Part shown: piece by piece, positions 31,683 through 35,304 of the stretch | How the letters are laid out: the number at the start of each line of letters is the position of its first letter | Position numbering within the stretch: position 1 is the first letter of the stretch | Assembly (NCBI GenBank): GCA_001584585.1 | Contig: LSYV01000004.1 | Location: 505,241-540,544, forward strand | Direction: 5' to 3' | Length of the DNA stretch: 35,304 nucleotides | Source: Gonium pectorale | Taxonomy: Eukaryota > Chlorophyta > Chlorophyceae > Chlamydomonadales > Volvocaceae | Program-made: the position numbers and the translations under genes | The notes under the pieces: generated by a model | Database searches by the model: none | The model's input: the letters and a program-made list of their open reading frames with translations, nothing else | What the model was told of the DNA's origin: nothing

Positions 31683-32633
31683 GGGCCACACACACGCCTC
31701 CAGCCGCTGGTACGTCTATCGGTCTGTCTGAGTTTCAGTAATGCTGCATTCCACGAATTGTCGTTGGGGTACCGGGGGGCGCGAATCTGCCGCGCCCGGC
31801 ATAAAGGCGCGGGTCGCCCGCGGCTCCGAAGCGCGCGCAATAGGTCTGCCCTCCGCTGCTGCCGCCGGTTGCCATGCGTGGCGGCGTGGAGGCTGCCCAA
31901 GGGTGGCCGCGCCCCGCGTGCTCGAGATCCGTTCCTTATGACTATCCGAAGGGGAGAAGGGCGTATGCCTGCCTCGATAGAGACCCTGATGCTAAGCCCT
32001 GTTGATTGTGAATGGTTTTCGTGTCGTTCCGCTTGTTTAGAAACGGGGATAAGGGCGTACGCCTGTGTCAATAGAGCTCTACGCCCAGTCATGTCATTGT
32101 TGGTAGTCTAGCCGTGCGGTTCCGCTTCTTCAAGCTGTTTCTGATGCAGAGACGGCAGAGACGGCGGACGCAGCCTCAAGGTTGCAAGGTTGATATGTTC
32201 AGGCGGTGTATTGGGGCAAGTGTACATGGGTGGCGTAAGCGCCCTGACGCGGAAGGAAGGCTAACCTTTGCGCAACCGTTGTGACTCGCACCTGCTTCGT
32301 GCAGCGACCTCGACATATGTGTGACCGGACTGCACTTGTTCTGCAAGTATGGCGCACGCACACTGCGATTGTCGTTGGGGACACGCACGCCACCACCACC
32401 CCAACACACACACAACACCCCTGCAGTTATGACCGAGCGGCGGCGAGGCCGGACCCCCCGTCATCAGTGCTCGCCGTATCTTGCTCCGCACATTTACAGG
32501 AGCCGCGTAGACACTGATTGCTGACTCTAGTCAGGTGTCGACGCTGCCCGGGCCGATTCGACCAGCAGAGACGTATCACACGTGGACGGGGAGTCTACCA
32601 GGGGCTAGGGGGAAGGGGCTCGGAGCATTAAAT

Positions 32634-32645
32634 GACCCGTGGGTC
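32634..32645. promoter_or_regulatory. Recurrent palindrome GACCCGTGGGTC, copy 7
   Basis: Lies 88 bp upstream of the chosen ATG of 6TM-D and may be in its 5' UTR or core promoter. Flanks AATGACCCGTGGGTCGC resemble copy 3. Confidence 0.5.
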
Positions 32646-32732
32646 GCCTGGACGGCATGCCAGCAGGGGACTTGCATCCCGATACCCCGCAGGGACCCAA
32701 ATGAACATAGCGGCACACCCTACACCAACGGT

Positions 32733-34674
32733 ATGGATAAGTTTTGGGACGGACTTGTAGGATTGCCGTCGCCCAGAATCTCCAGTCGGGATGCAATCCA
32801 AAGTTTGATAGTCACGCTACGCTCGCACATCGCCACACAACCAATAACCTGGTCCGGACTGGTAAACGATCTGCAACAAAGCTACGATGATGAAATGCTG
32901 AGATTCTTGCAAGGACTTCGGCGTCGGCCGCAAGGTCGGCTGTTCAATAACGGCGGCCAGACAGCAGAGCCCGAGGTTGGCCCCCAACAGTGGCCAAGCA
33001 GTCCATCGCAGTCCGGCAGCAGCAAGAGTATGGAGGCTGTCCAGGCGGGGCGCAGCAGCGGCGGCGAGGGCGAAGGCAAGGACGTGGACAAGGGCTGGCG
33101 GTTCTCCTCGGCCTCGCCGCTACGCCCTCGCTGGCAACGCCTGCTCCTCCGGCTGCTGCCGCTGGAGCTCGGCCCCCAGGAGGCGGCCTTCCGGGCCTGG
33201 TGTGTTCATCAGGTGAGGTGCGGCCACAGAAACGATCTCTCTTCGCCATCATGCCCAAAACTCCTCCCCGCGGAAAGGCCTGCATGTTGCTAACGAGGGC
33301 TCAAAGCCGCTGCCAGACTGTGGTCGCCGAACCTTGTTTGCTAGGCGGCAAACGCCCTCACAAGTGCAACTTGCACTGCCTGTCGCGTCGTGCCTGGCCT
33401 GGCCTTGCGCGCAATCCAACCCGAGGCCCGGTTTCCCCTGCTGTCCCATCCCCGACCTCGCTTTTCTGCACCTTCCCCGCAGTTCGCCGCGTTCGACCTC
33501 ACGGTGTGGACCATGGAGCTGTTTGTGATGGCGGTGGTCACACTCAATCGCGGGGCGGGCTACGTAGCGGGCTGTCCCTCGGGCGCCGCGGCCCTCGTCG
33601 CCATCTCGCCCCCCGACCAGTGGCCCCCGCCGACGGCTGCAGCCACTGAAAGCGGCGCCGGCGCGGGTGCCGGTGCCGATGCCGGTAGCAGCGGCGGCGG
33701 CGCCCTCGGCGGCGACGTTTGCGCGGTGTGCGACCCGCGGTTTGCTGCTGACGCTGCGGCGCTGACCAGCTTTCCGTGCGAATCCAACGGCGCCTGGCAG
33801 TACCTGCACACGCTCAGGTAGGGTAATAACCTGCCCACTGGATGGGACCCATATACGGTATGTCAACTGCGAAAGTGGAGCGCGTTCTCGCGGCCCTCCG
33901 TCGCTCCGGTGGTGCGTCCAAGATACTGTGACCGGGTTGTCAGGCTTAAAACGACGAGGAAGCAATGCAACGCCGGCCCGGCCTGCCTGTCCGACGCCGT
34001 AAAACACCCTCCAGCTTGCACCGATGCCTCGCGTTTTGGCCCCAACTCGCTTCTGATCTGTAGCGCCCCAACTCCTGCCGCGACCGCGACCGCAACTACC
34101 GCCTTCCGCGTGCAGGCACCTGCCTGGGATGCTGCTCCATGCGGCCGTTCGCCGCGACGACAGCGTGCTGCTCTACACCGCATCGCTGGCGGCCTGCCTT
34201 GTCACGCTGCTGGTGGGCCTTGTGCGCTGCTGGAGGGGGCGGGCGGGCGGAAACGGGGCGCAACATATGGGCGCCGGGGCACAGGGGGCGGGCTCGACTG
34301 GCACGGAGCGCGTGTGCGGCTGGCGGGCGGGCGCGGCCCGCGGGAGAGTGTGAGAGTGTGAGAGTGTGAGAGTGTGAGAGTGTGAGAGTGTGAGAGTGTG
34401 AGGGGGGGTTGTGCCGCCGCACACGCAGTGGGCGGGTGGGCGGGCGGGCGGGGCGTGCAGCCCGGAGCAGCGAGCGGGGAGTTCCCCAAGCAGCCGGCGG
34501 GTGGCGGCCTGCCCTGCCCCTGGCAAACCCTGCCTGCCCCCTCGCTGCCCCACATGCCGCACCTGACTGGTGTGGCGGGCTTGGGGGTGATGTAGATGCA
34601 GCCCCCCATGCGGCCATACTCGCACGCCACGCGTCCCACCTCCGCCCCACACATCATCCGCACACTCTCGCGCA

Positions 34675-34712
<38 letters not shown>

Positions 34713-35304
34713 GGCCGCGCACTGCCTCCCTCGCATACTCCGTCACGCACCTTAGCACCCATCTGCCCCGCACCGCACCGCACCGCCCCTTCCCGGCCGC
34801 GCACCCACCGGCCCACCCACCGGCCCACCCACCGGCCCACCCACCGGCGCACCACCGCACGCAGGCGCTCCCCCGCGCGTACGTGCGGTGGCGCAACGGC
34901 CTGGTGGCGCTGGTGCGGCTGGCCATGATGGCAGGCAACGTGACGGCCGCCGCCGCCGCCAGCCCGCCCTGCCTGGCGGCCACCACGGCGCTCTACTACC
35001 TGCCCCGCTACGCGGCCGCCAGCGGCAACCCGATCAACACGGGCTTCTTCTTCATGGCCGTCAAGGCCATCACCTTTGGGCGGGTGGGTTCTGCTGGGTG
35101 GGGTGGGGGTTGGGAATTGCGAGGGACGGACGGTTCGGGCGGTCGGAGCAGTCTGCAAAGCGTTTCGTGGAGACAATGATGAGGACAACCACGTTTCGGC
35201 GGGTGGGTGGGAACTCGGGAAAGATTGAGATTGTTCCTGAGACGCTTTTTGCGGCTGGGATGGCTACGGCTAAGACGTGTGTGTGTGTGTGTGTGTGTGT
35301 GTTT
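32733..35304 (+). CDS. Six-TM membrane protein '6TM-D', 3'-partial at the right window edge
   Basis: Exons seen are 32733-33212, 33483-33817, 34116-34212 and 34865-35083 (480, 335, 97 and 219 nt); the rest lies beyond the window. Phases (0, 2, 0, 0) equal those of 6TM-A and 6TM-C. The 160-residue N-terminus is longer than in the paralogs. Its first 65 residues (from MDKFWDGLVGLPSP) are not low-complexity, and it then becomes Ser/Gly-rich and ends LLPLELGPQEAAFRAWCVHQ. Exon 2 has TM1 (about 165-182), Cys191, CAVC (240/243) and PC at 259. Exon 3 has LLHAAVRRDDSVLLY with TM2. Exon 4 has TM3-TM4 with GN, CLAATTALYYLPRY and FFFMAVKAITFGR. It lacks the 22-residue Gly-rich insert seen between TM3 and TM4 in the paralogs. 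ATG 32733 is the first ATG after the in-frame stop at 32508. Function unknown. Confidence 0.72.
34344..34402. repeat. (GAGAGTGT)7 minisatellite in intron 3 of 6TM-D
   Basis: About seven perfect copies of an 8-bp unit. It lies in the same intron as a CA microsatellite and a 12-bp repeat. Confidence 0.92.
34676..34711. repeat. (CA)18 microsatellite in intron 3 of 6TM-D
   Basis: Uninterrupted CA dinucleotide repeat, followed by a GC-rich stretch. Confidence 0.95.
34802..34850. repeat. 12-bp tandem repeat before exon 4 of 6TM-D
   Basis: About four copies of CCCACCGGCCCA end roughly 15 bp before the exon 4 acceptor, supplying a pyrimidine-rich tract. Confidence 0.88.
35277..35302. repeat. (GT)13 microsatellite at the right edge
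   Basis: GT dinucleotide run in intron 4 of 6TM-D, reaching the end of the window. Confidence 0.92.

Larger units (their letters stand above)
30997..32732. other. Intergenic region between 6TM-C and 6TM-D (about 1.7 kb)
   Basis: It contains the 3' flank of 6TM-C and the promoter of 6TM-D. Visible items are a GAGGAC repeat (31653-31681), AATAAA-like strings at about 31264 and 31485, and an imperfect direct repeat of AAGGGCGTAYGCCTG (near 31957 and 32051). The palindrome lies at 32634. Opposing open frames at 31577-32111 cover the same bases and look like composition artefacts. No exon is supported. Confidence 0.5.

Noticed and set aside
31577..32111. Overlapping open frames on both strands in the 6TM-C to 6TM-D spacer
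   Set aside because: Both are Arg-rich readings of the same GC-rich bases, with no domain and no exon borders.

Overview
The window looks like nuclear DNA of a green alga of the Chlamydomonas/volvocine type. It is very GC-rich, its genes are split into short exons by GC-rich introns with GT..AG borders, Ala/Gly/Pro-rich low-complexity runs and microsatellites are abundant, and TGTAA-type poly(A) signals can be found. This placement is inferred from sequence style and was not confirmed by any search. No tRNA, rRNA, CRISPR array, complete transposon or virus-like gene was recognised.

Layout. (1) 4858 to before 1, minus: a six-TM membrane-protein gene ('6TM-A') that runs off the left edge. (2) 5381-6472, plus: a small protein with one long uncharged hydrophobic block. 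(3) 8152-18950, minus: a tandem array of three CRAL-TRIO (Sec14-like) genes, 8152-11389, 12236-14292 and 16069-18950. (4) 19919-22525, plus: a class I SAM-dependent methyltransferase of the leucine carboxyl methyltransferase (LCM/PPM) family. (5) 24956-30996, plus: a second six-TM gene ('6TM-C'). (6) 32733 to beyond 35304, plus: a third six-TM gene ('6TM-D') that runs off the right edge. Exon models were built by hand from reading-frame continuity, GT/AG borders and paralog-to-paralog comparison. In the CRAL-TRIO genes exon lengths agree to the base (217, 76 and 61 nt). In the six-TM genes exon 3 is 97 nt in all three copies.

How it fits together. The window is dominated by two local gene families: the CRAL-TRIO trio, probably lipid-binding or lipid-transfer proteins, and a six-TM family I do not recognise. 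The six-TM proteins share a cysteine-bearing loop after TM1, a GN...TTAxYY signature around TM3, and intron phases 0-2-0-0-2-0. A 12-bp palindrome, GACCCGYGGGTC, occurs seven times, always in non-coding DNA and always near members of these two families. Other points of note are an 18-nt micro-exon in one CRAL-TRIO gene, a 113-bp stretch identical in all three CRAL-TRIO genes, a nested tandem repeat that changes the reading frame at the start of 6TM-C, and an apparent frameshift in exon 5 of 6TM-A.
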